A model generated the notes under the pieces. The model made no database searches, was not told the origin of the DNA, and worked only from the letters and a program-made list of their open reading frames with translations. This document shows, one piece after another, positions 32,768 to 41,332 of a stretch of DNA of 48,636 nucleotides; position 1 is the stretch's first letter, and each line of letters opens with the position of its first letter. A program made the position numbers and the translations under genes. The stretch is from an uncultured bacterium (GTDB lineage Bacteria; Bacillota; Clostridia; Christensenellales; Pumilibacteraceae): assembly GCA_949744905.1 (NCBI GenBank), contig CATKCE010000074.1, positions 1-48,636 on the forward strand. Direction: 5' to 3'.

Positions 32768-35533
32768 ATGAAAGCTAAAAGATTATCGGCGCTTTTGTGC
32801 GTTGTGCTTGCTTTTGCGGTATGCTTTGCATTTGCCGCATGCGGCGACGACAGACCCGCCTCCGCTACCGAATATACGGTAACGTTCGATGCAAACGGAG
32901 GAACGCTGACCGGCAGTTCTACCGTAAAAGTTAAAAGCGGCGAGTCTATAACCGGCGCGCCCACCGCGTCTAAGACGGGTGTCGATTTCGCCGGATGGTA
33001 CACCGCGGCTACCGAGGGCACCAAGGTCGATATATCTACATATAAAGTGACCGCCAACGTGACGCTTTACGCGCATTACGTTGCTCCGTCGGCAAAAGTC
33101 ACGTTTGACGCCAACGGCGGCGCTCTTAAAGGAGACGCCGTGGTAAGCGTCGACAAAAACGGAAACGTTATCGATTGTCCCACCGCGACTTACGCGGGAC
33201 ACCGTTTTAAAGGCTGGTTTACCGAAAAGACCGGCGGAACGGAAATCAATCCCATGTTCGATACTATCGAGCAGGATACCACGTTGTACGCGCAGTGGAT
33301 AAAAGTCTGGACGGTAACGTTTGACGCCAACGGCGGAACTATCGCCGGCAACAATACCGTTATAGTCGATGACGGCAATAAACTCGGAAACGCGCCCGCG
33401 GCTACCAAAGACGATCTTGTGCTCTACGGTTGGTATACCGCTGCCGAAGGCGGCGAAAAAGTGGATGTCGCCGACTATTCGCCGATATCCGACGTAACGC
33501 TTTACGCGCGCTACGGTAAACTTACCATGCCCTTAACTATACTTAAATCATCCGATAAGACCCCTGCGGGTTACCGTATAGAGGCGGAAAACGCGAGAGT
33601 GACGGGAAAACCTTCTTACGGGGATTCGTTTATTAACGAAGGCGAAGCCGCCGGAACGGCAAGCGGAGGCGCGTGCCTCGGCAGTCTCAGCGTTGCCGGC
33701 AATAAAATTGAATTTACGTTTGACGCCGCATCTGCGGGAAAGGCGAACATATCGTTGTGGGTATCCAGCAATACCATGTCCGGTATGAGTGTAGTGAATC
33801 AAACGGTGGATACAACCGTGCTTACCGTAACCTTAAACGGAAACAATGTTACGTATGCTCCGGGCGTTGCGCCGGGTTCCAACGCATTTTCGTGGAACGT
33901 AAAATTCGGCGCGATAGAGTTCGGCGAACTTGACGTTATAGAAGGATTTAATACTGTAATTATAGAAGTTAAGTCGGATAAAATGCCCAACGTAGACTGT
34001 CTCGATGTGCAAACCGAGCTTACGCTTACGGCTGTAAACGGAGATGCGGCGAGCGGAGAGGCATTGCTTCCCGCGCCTCCCGTGCCGTACAACAAAGACG
34101 TAAACGTAAAACTTATGGTCAGCGCACACGCCGGAAACCCTATAATAGACAAAGCGGTAATAGGATTGGATGACGATATTCCCGCTGCAGCCGTATCTTC
34201 CCTGGCTGAAGGCAAAGCGTTGTTTAGGTTGACTGCCGGCGGTCAGTCCGCTTTCGATACGTATCTCTCGGACGCGAACGGCAATGCTGTAGCGAAAGGA
34301 ACGGATTCTTCAAAATACGTGACGCTCGAATACAAGGGCTATTATAACGCGGCTATATACCAGTGGGTGCCCAAGCCCAACGCCTTTGCTTACAATATGG
34401 CGACCGGAAGAAACAATTGGCAGGAAGTAAAAGTAAGTCTCGATACTCCGCTCGTTTTGAGCGAAACTACCTATACGTCCATAGGCGGCAATACCGTAGC
34501 GGATTGGGATATTCCCGCTCTTAACGGATGGGATACTACCGGTACTTATACCGACCCCGATAAAGTTACCGTGGGTACCGGCGACGACGCCGAACAAAAA
34601 GAAATAACCCTTAAATACGCGTCGTGGACGCCCACGCCCGTGAACGGCAAAAACGGCAAGAAACCGCTCGTAGTTTGGTTGCACGGCGCCGGCGAAGGCG
34701 GCACCGATCCCAGAATCGCTTTGCTCGGAAACCAGGTGACCAACCTTTCGACAAATCTTATACAAAAATATTTTGTGACTGACGATATCCCCGGAGCTTA
34801 TCTGCTTGCTCCGCAGTCTCCCACTATGTGGATGGATAACGGCAACGGACAACAGGGCGGCAACGACGTCGGCGAGTCGATATACACCGAGTCTTTGTTC
34901 AAACTTATACAAAAATTCGTTACCGAGCACGCCGATATCGATGCCAACCGCGTGTATCTCGGCGGTTGCTCCAACGGTGGCTGGATGACTGTAGAAATGC
35001 TTTCCAAGCATGGAGAGTTCTTTGCGGCGGCATATCCCATCGCTGTTCCGTACGTTAAAGACGCAGGCATGACTGACGATGAGTTTAACCGTTTGGCGGC
35101 TGTTCCCATGTGGATAACCCATGCAAAGGCCGACCGCACGGTAGAGCTCGGCTCTTGGACCCCCGGACAAAACTGGTGGGATCCCGCAACTTTTAACGGC
35201 TTTACCGAGACGAACTCCAACTCGCTTTACATAGAGCTTCTTAAAGCCGGCGCCACCAACGCGCACTACTCTATGTTCGATACGGTCGCTATAGCTGAGG
35301 GCGACGTTGACGCGGGAACTTACGACGGACATTATTCGTGGATATATGTTCTTCGCGACGAGTGCTTCAAAGTGCAGGAAAAGACCGGTACCGGCGCGGA
35401 CAATGCGTTTACGCTTGACGACCTTAAAGTGGGCGTCGAGCAGACCGGAACCGTAAAACTCACTCCCGACGGCGACGCCGTAGGACTGTGGGCATGGCTT
35501 GCGGGACAAAGCAAGACTGTTGCGGCGGCTTAA
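32768..35533 (+). CDS. lipoprotein esterase with three InlB-type repeats and a CBM-like module
   Basis: 921 residues. The lipoprotein signal ends at Cys25 ('FAFAAC'). Three Listeria-Bacteroides (Flg_new/InlB B) repeats follow, each opening with 'VTFDANGG' and containing 'F.GWYT' and 'TLYA' (about 35-250). Residues about 265-430 form a beta-rich module like CBM6/35 ('YRIEAENARVTG', 'IEGFNTVIIEV'). The C-terminal part is an alpha/beta-hydrolase esterase: 'PLVVWLHGAGEGG', nucleophile Ser735 in 'GCSNGG', an acidic residue near 'HAKADRTVE' and a His near 'YDGHYSW'. It resembles feruloyl/acetyl esterases and PHB-depolymerase-like enzymes. It would sit on the cell surface and remove acyl groups from a glycan. 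Confidence 0.85.
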   Translation: MKAKRLSALLCVVLAFAVCFAFAACGDDRPASATEYTVTFDANGGTLTGSSTVKVKSGESITGAPTASKTGVDFAGWYTAATEGTKVDISTYKVTANVTLYAHYVAPSAKVTFDANGGALKGDAVVSVDKNGNVIDCPTATYAGHRFKGWFTEKTGGTEINPMFDTIEQDTTLYAQWIKVWTVTFDANGGTIAGNNTVIVDDGNKLGNAPAATKDDLVLYGWYTAAEGGEKVDVADYSPISDVTLYARYGKLTMPLTILKSSDKTPAGYRIEAENARVTGKPSYGDSFINEGEAAGTASGGACLGSLSVAGNKIEFTFDAASAGKANISLWVSSNTMSGMSVVNQTVDTTVLTVTLNGNNVTYAPGVAPGSNAFSWNVKFGAIEFGELDVIEGFNTVIIEVKSDKMPNVDCLDVQTELTLTAVNGDAASGEALLPAPPVPYNKDVNVKLMVSAHAGNPIIDKAVIGLDDDIPAAAVSSLAEGKALFRLTAGGQSAFDTYLSDANGNAVAKGTDSSKYVTLEYKGYYNAAIYQWVPKPNAFAYNMATGRNNWQEVKVSLDTPLVLSETTYTSIGGNTVADWDIPALNGWDTTGTYTDPDKVTVGTGDDAEQKEITLKYASWTPTPVNGKNGKKPLVVWLHGAGEGGTDPRIALLGNQVTNLSTNLIQKYFVTDDIPGAYLLAPQSPTMWMDNGNGQQGGNDVGESIYTESLFKLIQKFVTEHADIDANRVYLGGCSNGGWMTVEMLSKHGEFFAAAYPIAVPYVKDAGMTDDEFNRLAAVPMWITHAKADRTVELGSWTPGQNWWDPATFNGFTETNSNSLYIELLKAGATNAHYSMFDTVAIAEGDVDAGTYDGHYSWIYVLRDECFKVQEKTGTGADNAFTLDDLKVGVEQTGTVKLTPDGDAVGLWAWLAGQSKTVAAA

Positions 35534-35560
35534 AACACATGTAACAAAATTATCGCGTAG

Positions 35561-35580
35561 CGGGCGCATTTTTGCGCCCG
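35561..35580 (+). terminator. intercistronic hairpin after the esterase gene
   Basis: CGGGCGCA-TTTT-TGCGCCCG is an 8-bp perfect stem with a tetraloop, followed only by TTGT. It may be a weak terminator or an mRNA-stabilising element; the GH3 gene begins 36 bases later with no obvious promoter of its own. Confidence 0.45.
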
Positions 35581-35616
35581 TTGTATGCGGTAACAAAAAA
35601 ATCAAGAGGTGACGTT

Positions 35617-38600
35617 ATGAAACAAAAAACAAAACGCAGACTGGGTAAAATCGGCGCTTTGTGCGTAGCCGCCCTTACGGCGTTTGCTATCGGCGTTAAC
35701 GTTGCGCCTACAAAAGCGGACGCGGCGCAAAACAACTACGTATCGGTATTTCGTTCGGACGCAAGCAGCGCTTCCGATGCGCTCAAACGCGCCAACGATT
35801 TGAACCAAAAGATAGTAGAGGAAGGAATAGTATTACTTAAAAACGCCAAGCTCAAAAACAACTCCGATTCGCTTCCCGTGAAAGCGGGCGCCAGGGTAAC
35901 GGTGCTGGGTAAAAACTCCGTCGATCCGTTTTACGGCGGCGGCGGCTCGGCTTCCGGCGCCGACGGAAGCGGCTTGGGCGGCGTAAAATATTATAATCTG
36001 TACGACAGTTTGAACAACGCGGGCTTTGCGGTAAATCCGGCGACAAAAGCTTTTTACGAGAACAAAGCTTTGTCGGGAGACGGACGCGACGGAGGTTCGG
36101 GCACCGGACAGGTGGCTACCATAACAGGCGAGACCCCGGTGTCAAGGTACGACGCGACTCTAAAAAATACTTTCAAAGATTATTCCGACGCCGCGATAGT
36201 GGTCATAGCTCGCGCGGGAGGCGAGGGCGCCGACCTTAAAACGAATTACACCAGCGCTGTTGCCGGAAGATCGGATTACAACAAAAACGGCAATGCCGCA
36301 TCCGGCGACCATTATCTCGAACTCGACGATAACGAGGAAGCCCTTATAGAGCTTGCCAAGGAAAACTTCGACAATGTGGTGGTAGTTCTCAACATAGCCA
36401 CTTCGTTCGAACTAGGAGCGCTTGAATCCGACGACGGCGTAGGGTCGATACTGTGGCTGGGATTCCCCGGCGGTAGCGGTATCAACGCTCTCGGAAAAGT
36501 GCTTACCGGCGAAGTCAATCCTTCGGGAAGAACGGTGGACACGTATGCCGCCGATTTCAAAAAGGACCCCACGTTTTCCAACTTCGCGATAAACTATACC
36601 AGCCAGTTCATTAACGAATCGGGGCAGGGTACCGGCGTAAATTACGTTGAGTACGACGAAGGCATTTACGTGGGCTACCGTTATTACGAGACCCGCGCGT
36701 ACGAAGAGGTAAAGAGCGACGCATCTTCCGAGTGGTACGAGGAAAACGTAGTATATCCTTTCGGATACGGGCTCAGTTACACGACTTTTGAATGGGACGT
36801 CAAATTTTTGACGAAACAACTCGATAAAGACGGCACCGTGCAGGCGGACGTTACCGTTACCAATACCGGTAAAGTAGCAGGCAAGGAAGTCGTGCAGATG
36901 TACTTCTCGGCTCCGTATATCTCCGGCGAAATAGAGAAGTCGCACGTAAATCTCGGCGCGTTTGAAAAGACCGATTTGATCCAGCCCGGTATGTCGCAAA
37001 CCGTGCGCCTCAGCATGAACGTGCGCGATATGGCGAGCTACGACTTTAACGATGCCAACGCCAACGGAACTAAGGGTTACGAGCTCGACGCGGGCGATTA
37101 CACCTTCTACGTCGGCAAAAACGCCCACGCATGGGCGGACGATAACGTATCGTCCAAAACCTACAATCTCGCTTCCTCCGTGTATTACAAGACCGACGCG
37201 GTATCCGGAAACGATGTGGAAAACAGATTCGATTATATGAGCGACTATTTCGATGCGAATGCCGACAGCTTGTTTGCCGGACATTCCAAAGTAATGTCGC
37301 GCAGCGACTTCGAGGGTACGTTCCCTCTGCCGCCCACCGAGAGCGAGGCTAAACTCACGGCGGAAGAGATCGCGAAATGCACATACTCGGCGGCAAGTCC
37401 CGAATACGACGCTGGACAACCGTGGTACACAGATGAAATGCCCACGTACCAGACTACGCGCCAGACCAAGATAAGCGCTACCAAGCTCGTGGGAGTTGAC
37501 TTCGACGATAAACGCTGGGATGCTTTTATGGACCAGCTTACGTTGGAAGATATGCGTAACCTTATCGTCAAAGGATACTTTGTGACCCATAATATCGACG
37601 ACCTCGATCTCCCGATGTCCATAACTCCCGACGGACCCACCGGATTCGTGCAGGGTTCCGGCAACAACTGGGTAGGAAATACCTGCTCGTATGCTTCTCC
37701 CATAGTTGTGGCTTCCACTTGGAACAAGGAACTCGCGCTTGCCATGGGCGAAGCCGTAGGCGACGAGGGTATCTGGGGCGGCGAAGGCGCCAGCTCGAAA
37801 TCCACCGGCGTTAAAGGCGGATACAACGGTTGGTACGCTCCCGGCAACAACATACACCGCAGCCAGTTCTCCGGAAGAAACTTCGAGTACTATTCCGAGG
37901 ATCCCGTGCTTGCCGGCATGATCTGCGGTCAGGTCGTAAAGGGCGCTCAGTCCAAGGGCGTGTTCGTAATGATAAAGCATTTTGCGCTTAACGATCAAGA
38001 GCAGAACCGCGGCGATCTTTCCACCTGGGCCAACGAACAGACTATCCGCGAAATATATCTCAAATCGTTCGAGATATCCGTAAAGGACGGCGGCGCCACC
38101 GGCATGATGAGCGCGTTCAACCGCATGGGAAATATCTGGGCGGGAGCAAGCTATGAACTTCTTACCAATGTTCTCCGCGACGAATGGGGCTTTAACGGCC
38201 TTGTTATAACCGACTGGGTAAACTCGTTCATGCGCGCCGACCTCATGATACGCGCCGGCAACGACCTCTGGCTTGCCAACGGCGGAGCAAGCACGCTCTC
38301 GATAAGCGGAGCCGCTCTTACGCCCACGCACGTTGCTGCGATGCGCAGAGCCGCCAAATGCGTTGTTTACACTGTCGTCAATTCCAACGCCATGAATCGT
38401 CTCGGAGCGAGATACACTTCCGAGCATTACGCGGCGAACGTGTTCAGTAAAGACATCGGAACGTTTGAAAAAGGAGCCGCCGTATCTTACAACGCGGCGA
38501 GCACTGTGTACACCGGCTACGAATATGTGTTAAGCGACGCGCCCAAAGGCGTTGTTATCAATAAGACCACCGGCGCGATAAGCGGCACTATAGCGGCCGA

Positions 38601-39360
38601 CGCTGTTGCCGGCACTTACAATATGCACGTTTCGTTAAAAGACGCGGACGGATTTATAGGACAGGGACTTGTGCTTACCCTCACGGTAAACGGCGGGTTG
38701 AGCTATACCGGTTCCGCGTCGGCGCAACTGGTCGCAGGTAAGTTTGCGAAAGTGGACGTTACATCGAAGTGTGAAGGCTCGAGCGTATCTTACGAAGTAA
38801 GCGGCAATTTGCCAAAAGGCATGGTGCTTACGGCGGAAGGCGCGATAGTCGGCGTGCCCGCGGAAAAAGGCACCGGCAAGTTTACCGTCACTGCGAAAGC
38901 GGCGGGTAAAGACGACCTTGCGACCGAAGTTACGATCACCGTAAACGACGCCGCGGTTATCAGTTTCTCCGGCAAAGCTCTCGGCGAGGCTACCGTAGGC
39001 TCGGCGTATTCGGCGGCCGTCAATACGGCTACCGGCGCCGACGGCATAGTGTATTCGGCGGCCGGCTTGCCCGAAGGCCTTACAATCTCCGCCGACGGCA
39101 CCATCTCCGGCACGCCTGCGGTCGCGGGAAGTTATACTGTAAAAGTATCGGCGTGGTCGGATAACTGTCTTACCGCTACGACCGCCGAATTTACTCTAAG
39201 CGTAAAGGGCGGCGAGACCGATCCGGGAACGGATGATAAACCGGCTAAGAAAGGTTGCGGTTCAGCGGTCGAAGGTACCGTTGCGGCATCTGCGGCACTG
39301 GCTCTGTTGGGAGTCGCCGCCGTTGCGGTTTGTAAAAGAAAAAAGAATATAGCAGAGTAA
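35617..39360 (+). CDS. large secreted GH3 glycosidase with inverted domain order, Ig-like repeats and C-terminal membrane anchor
   Basis: Start at 35617 ('MKQKTKRRLGKIGALC') behind AAGAGGTG, giving 1247 residues. A signal peptide ends at 'TKADA'. The C-terminal-type GH3 domain comes first ('EEGIVLLKN', 'EYDEGIYVGYRYYE'), then an FnIII-like domain ('PFGYGLSYTTF'), then the catalytic barrel: 'PDGPTGFV', 'GRNFEYYSEDP', 'KHFALNDQE' and the nucleophile Asp866 in 'LVITDWVNS'. Three Ig-like (He_PIG) repeats follow, with cores such as 'LPEGLTISADGTISGTP'. The end, 'KKGCGSAVEG', a helix and 'CKRKK', is a tail anchor without LPXTG. Beta-glucosidase or beta-xylosidase activity is likely. The reversed order is known from rumen GH3 enzymes. 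Confidence 0.9.
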   Translation: MKQKTKRRLGKIGALCVAALTAFAIGVNVAPTKADAAQNNYVSVFRSDASSASDALKRANDLNQKIVEEGIVLLKNAKLKNNSDSLPVKAGARVTVLGKNSVDPFYGGGGSASGADGSGLGGVKYYNLYDSLNNAGFAVNPATKAFYENKALSGDGRDGGSGTGQVATITGETPVSRYDATLKNTFKDYSDAAIVVIARAGGEGADLKTNYTSAVAGRSDYNKNGNAASGDHYLELDDNEEALIELAKENFDNVVVVLNIATSFELGALESDDGVGSILWLGFPGGSGINALGKVLTGEVNPSGRTVDTYAADFKKDPTFSNFAINYTSQFINESGQGTGVNYVEYDEGIYVGYRYYETRAYEEVKSDASSEWYEENVVYPFGYGLSYTTFEWDVKFLTKQLDKDGTVQADVTVTNTGKVAGKEVVQMYFSAPYISGEIEKSHVNLGAFEKTDLIQPGMSQTVRLSMNVRDMASYDFNDANANGTKGYELDAGDYTFYVGKNAHAWADDNVSSKTYNLASSVYYKTDAVSGNDVENRFDYMSDYFDANADSLFAGHSKVMSRSDFEGTFPLPPTESEAKLTAEEIAKCTYSAASPEYDAGQPWYTDEMPTYQTTRQTKISATKLVGVDFDDKRWDAFMDQLTLEDMRNLIVKGYFVTHNIDDLDLPMSITPDGPTGFVQGSGNNWVGNTCSYASPIVVASTWNKELALAMGEAVGDEGIWGGEGASSKSTGVKGGYNGWYAPGNNIHRSQFSGRNFEYYSEDPVLAGMICGQVVKGAQSKGVFVMIKHFALNDQEQNRGDLSTWANEQTIREIYLKSFEISVKDGGATGMMSAFNRMGNIWAGASYELLTNVLRDEWGFNGLVITDWVNSFMRADLMIRAGNDLWLANGGASTLSISGAALTPTHVAAMRRAAKCVVYTVVNSNAMNRLGARYTSEHYAANVFSKDIGTFEKGAAVSYNAASTVYTGYEYVLSDAPKGVVINKTTGAISGTIAADAVAGTYNMHVSLKDADGFIGQGLVLTLTVNGGLSYTGSASAQLVAGKFAKVDVTSKCEGSSVSYEVSGNLPKGMVLTAEGAIVGVPAEKGTGKFTVTAKAAGKDDLATEVTITVNDAAVISFSGKALGEATVGSAYSAAVNTATGADGIVYSAAGLPEGLTISADGTISGTPAVAGSYTVKVSAWSDNCLTATTAEFTLSVKGGETDPGTDDKPAKKGCGSAVEGTVAASAALALLGVAAVAVCKRKKNIAE

Positions 39361-39396
39361 GCTGAAACGACAATACCGGACTGTATAAGTCTGCTG

Positions 39397-39430
39397 CACA
39401 AGGACTGCACTTTCCGGCGCAGTCCTTGTG
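39397..39430 (+). terminator. strong hairpin between the GH3 and lipoprotein genes
   Basis: CACAAGGACTGC and GCAGTCCTTGTG form a 12-bp perfect stem with a 10-base loop; the following bases (TTAAATACG) are not a T-run, so termination may be partial and the element may protect the upstream mRNA. Confidence 0.5.
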
Positions 39431-39504
39431 TTAAATACGTCCGGAAAAATTGTTGTCGTTTAATAAATCACAGAATAAAGCGGAAACGCTTTAAGGAGGC
39501 AGTT

Positions 39505-41316
39505 TTGAAAAAGAAAAGTGCGCTTACGGCATTGGCGCTTGCCTTTATAATGGCCGTAACGGTATTTTGGGGCTGCGGATCCGACGACGGAGACAAGTCG
39601 AAAGCGCTTTTGCCGGGTACTATCGTTTACGAGAATACCATGTGCGAAACAATAATCGGCGTTGAAAACTCCGGTACCGTGGCGATGGCTACGGCGTCAA
39701 ACGGAGCCTCGGTAAGCTATTCGCTTGCCGACGAAGAAAAACAGAAACTTGATAACGCTTTCGAGGGCAAACTGTCCGTAGAATCTGACGGAACGATATC
39801 CGGAAGTTACGGCAAGATAAAAAAACTCAAAATAAAGATAACCGCATCCGCGGAAAAATGCGACTCCGTAACGGCGGATATAACGATAAGCGTCGTTAAT
39901 CCGTACCTTAAATACCGCGGCAGAGCTTTGACCGACGCGCGCGTGGGCTTGCCTTATGCCGCGTCCATAGCGTATGTCGAAGACGAGGACATCGAAGTAA
40001 CGTACCGTATGTCGGGATCGCTTCCCGCGGGACTCGTTATCGACGAATTCGGTACTATAACCGGAACTCCCACCGCCGTGGGGCCGGGAACTCCTTTCAG
40101 AGTGACAGCTTCGGCGAAAGGGTATTCTGATACCACCGTCAATTTTACCATAGACGTAGTGCTTGACCACGTGTCTAAAACTCCGTCCAAGATAATAAAC
40201 TTCGGCAATGCCGACGAAAGCGCGTGCGAGCTCGATCCCGCTTACGTGGAAACGCTTTACGTCAATCAAAGCGGAGTTCCCGGAAAGTCGACGGCGCTCA
40301 ATAACAACGCCGTTACTTACGAGCTTGAGGCGGGCAGTACTCTGCCGGAGGGATTTACTCTGTATCCCAACGGAGCTCTTATAGGCAAATCCATGCAGCG
40401 CTCGGAGTGCGAGTTCAACGTAGTGGCTTCCGCCGCCGCGTGCGAACCCGTGACGCGCGCGTTCAAATTTACCGTAAGCCCCAAGCGTATACGTTACGAA
40501 TCCAAGTCCGGCGTGATCACTAAGGGCGAAGAAGCTAATTACAGCATAGCTACCGCCGACGCCGGCGAAGGCGTTGCGATAACTTATTCCATGACGGAAG
40601 ACGACGCAAAAGCGCTTAAAGACGGATACGGACTTACCGTTACTTCCGCAGGCATGGTGACAGGCGTGCCCACCAAAGTCGTCAAGACCATGAGCTTCCG
40701 AGTCACGGCAAATGCCGAAGGATTCTCGCCGCGTACCGTGACGATGTATCTCCGCATAAACGAGCCTTTGCAGGCTCCGGATAACGGACGCTTCGAGGCC
40801 GAATACGTAGACCTTACCGGCAAGTCCGGAACGGGATATTCGGCGTCGCCCTCGGGAGAGGATATGATAGACATGACCGTTTCGGTTGCAAGTAACGGCG
40901 CGTTCGTAAACTATATGCACAACGATACCATAACTCTTGAATTCGTGATATTCGCGCCGGAAGCGGTAAGCAACGCACCGTTGTATCTTGCTCTCGGCTC
41001 GGAGATAGGCTCGCCCACATTCACGCCTTCGTCGCTGGGAGTATACCGTTACAGCGGAAAGACGGCTACGGGAACGAAAGATACGATACAATACGGTTCC
41101 GTCAAAGTGAGCGGCAGCAATGAGTATACGTCGTTCAACGAGTACCAGTTCGGAACGGTATCGCTCGTAGAGGGGTGGAACGTGATACAGATAGCGGTGC
41201 ATACCAACAAATTGCGCGACGGCAACATAGGCGGACCGGGCGTTGACTACATACGCATAAATACGGCCGTGTCGCTCAAATGGGTGCCTCTCACGTACAA
41301 CCTGACGAGAAATTAA
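39505..41316 (+). CDS. surface lipoprotein with Ig-like (He_PIG) repeats and a C-terminal CBM-like module
   Basis: 603 residues from a TTG start (39505) with a strong TAAGGAGG six bases upstream. The lipoprotein signal ends at Cys24 ('FWGC'). About four Ig-like repeats fill residues 40-420, recognisable from cores such as 'LPAGLVIDEFGTITGTP' and 'LPEGFTLYPNGALIG'. The last 175 residues ('GRFEAEYVDLTG' to 'GPGVDYIRIN', with 'LVEGWNVIQIAV') resemble the CBM6/35-like module of the upstream esterase. No catalytic motif is seen, so it is probably a glycan-binding or scaffold protein. The repeats are the same type as those ending the upstream GH3. Confidence 0.82.
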   Translation: MKKKSALTALALAFIMAVTVFWGCGSDDGDKSKALLPGTIVYENTMCETIIGVENSGTVAMATASNGASVSYSLADEEKQKLDNAFEGKLSVESDGTISGSYGKIKKLKIKITASAEKCDSVTADITISVVNPYLKYRGRALTDARVGLPYAASIAYVEDEDIEVTYRMSGSLPAGLVIDEFGTITGTPTAVGPGTPFRVTASAKGYSDTTVNFTIDVVLDHVSKTPSKIINFGNADESACELDPAYVETLYVNQSGVPGKSTALNNNAVTYELEAGSTLPEGFTLYPNGALIGKSMQRSECEFNVVASAAACEPVTRAFKFTVSPKRIRYESKSGVITKGEEANYSIATADAGEGVAITYSMTEDDAKALKDGYGLTVTSAGMVTGVPTKVVKTMSFRVTANAEGFSPRTVTMYLRINEPLQAPDNGRFEAEYVDLTGKSGTGYSASPSGEDMIDMTVSVASNGAFVNYMHNDTITLEFVIFAPEAVSNAPLYLALGSEIGSPTFTPSSLGVYRYSGKTATGTKDTIQYGSVKVSGSNEYTSFNEYQFGTVSLVEGWNVIQIAVHTNKLRDGNIGGPGVDYIRINTAVSLKWVPLTYNLTRN

Positions 41317-41332
41317 GGGAGGACGCATAATT

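Noticed and set aside
36412-38427. 671-residue minus-strand ORF
   Set aside because: It lies wholly opposite the GH3 catalytic gene, whose motifs are unambiguous; the translation has no recognisable domain and no ribosome binding site or promoter.
39240-39360. Sortase (LPXTG) anchor on the large GH3
   Set aside because: No LPXTG-like motif precedes the final helix; the sequence is KKGCGS.
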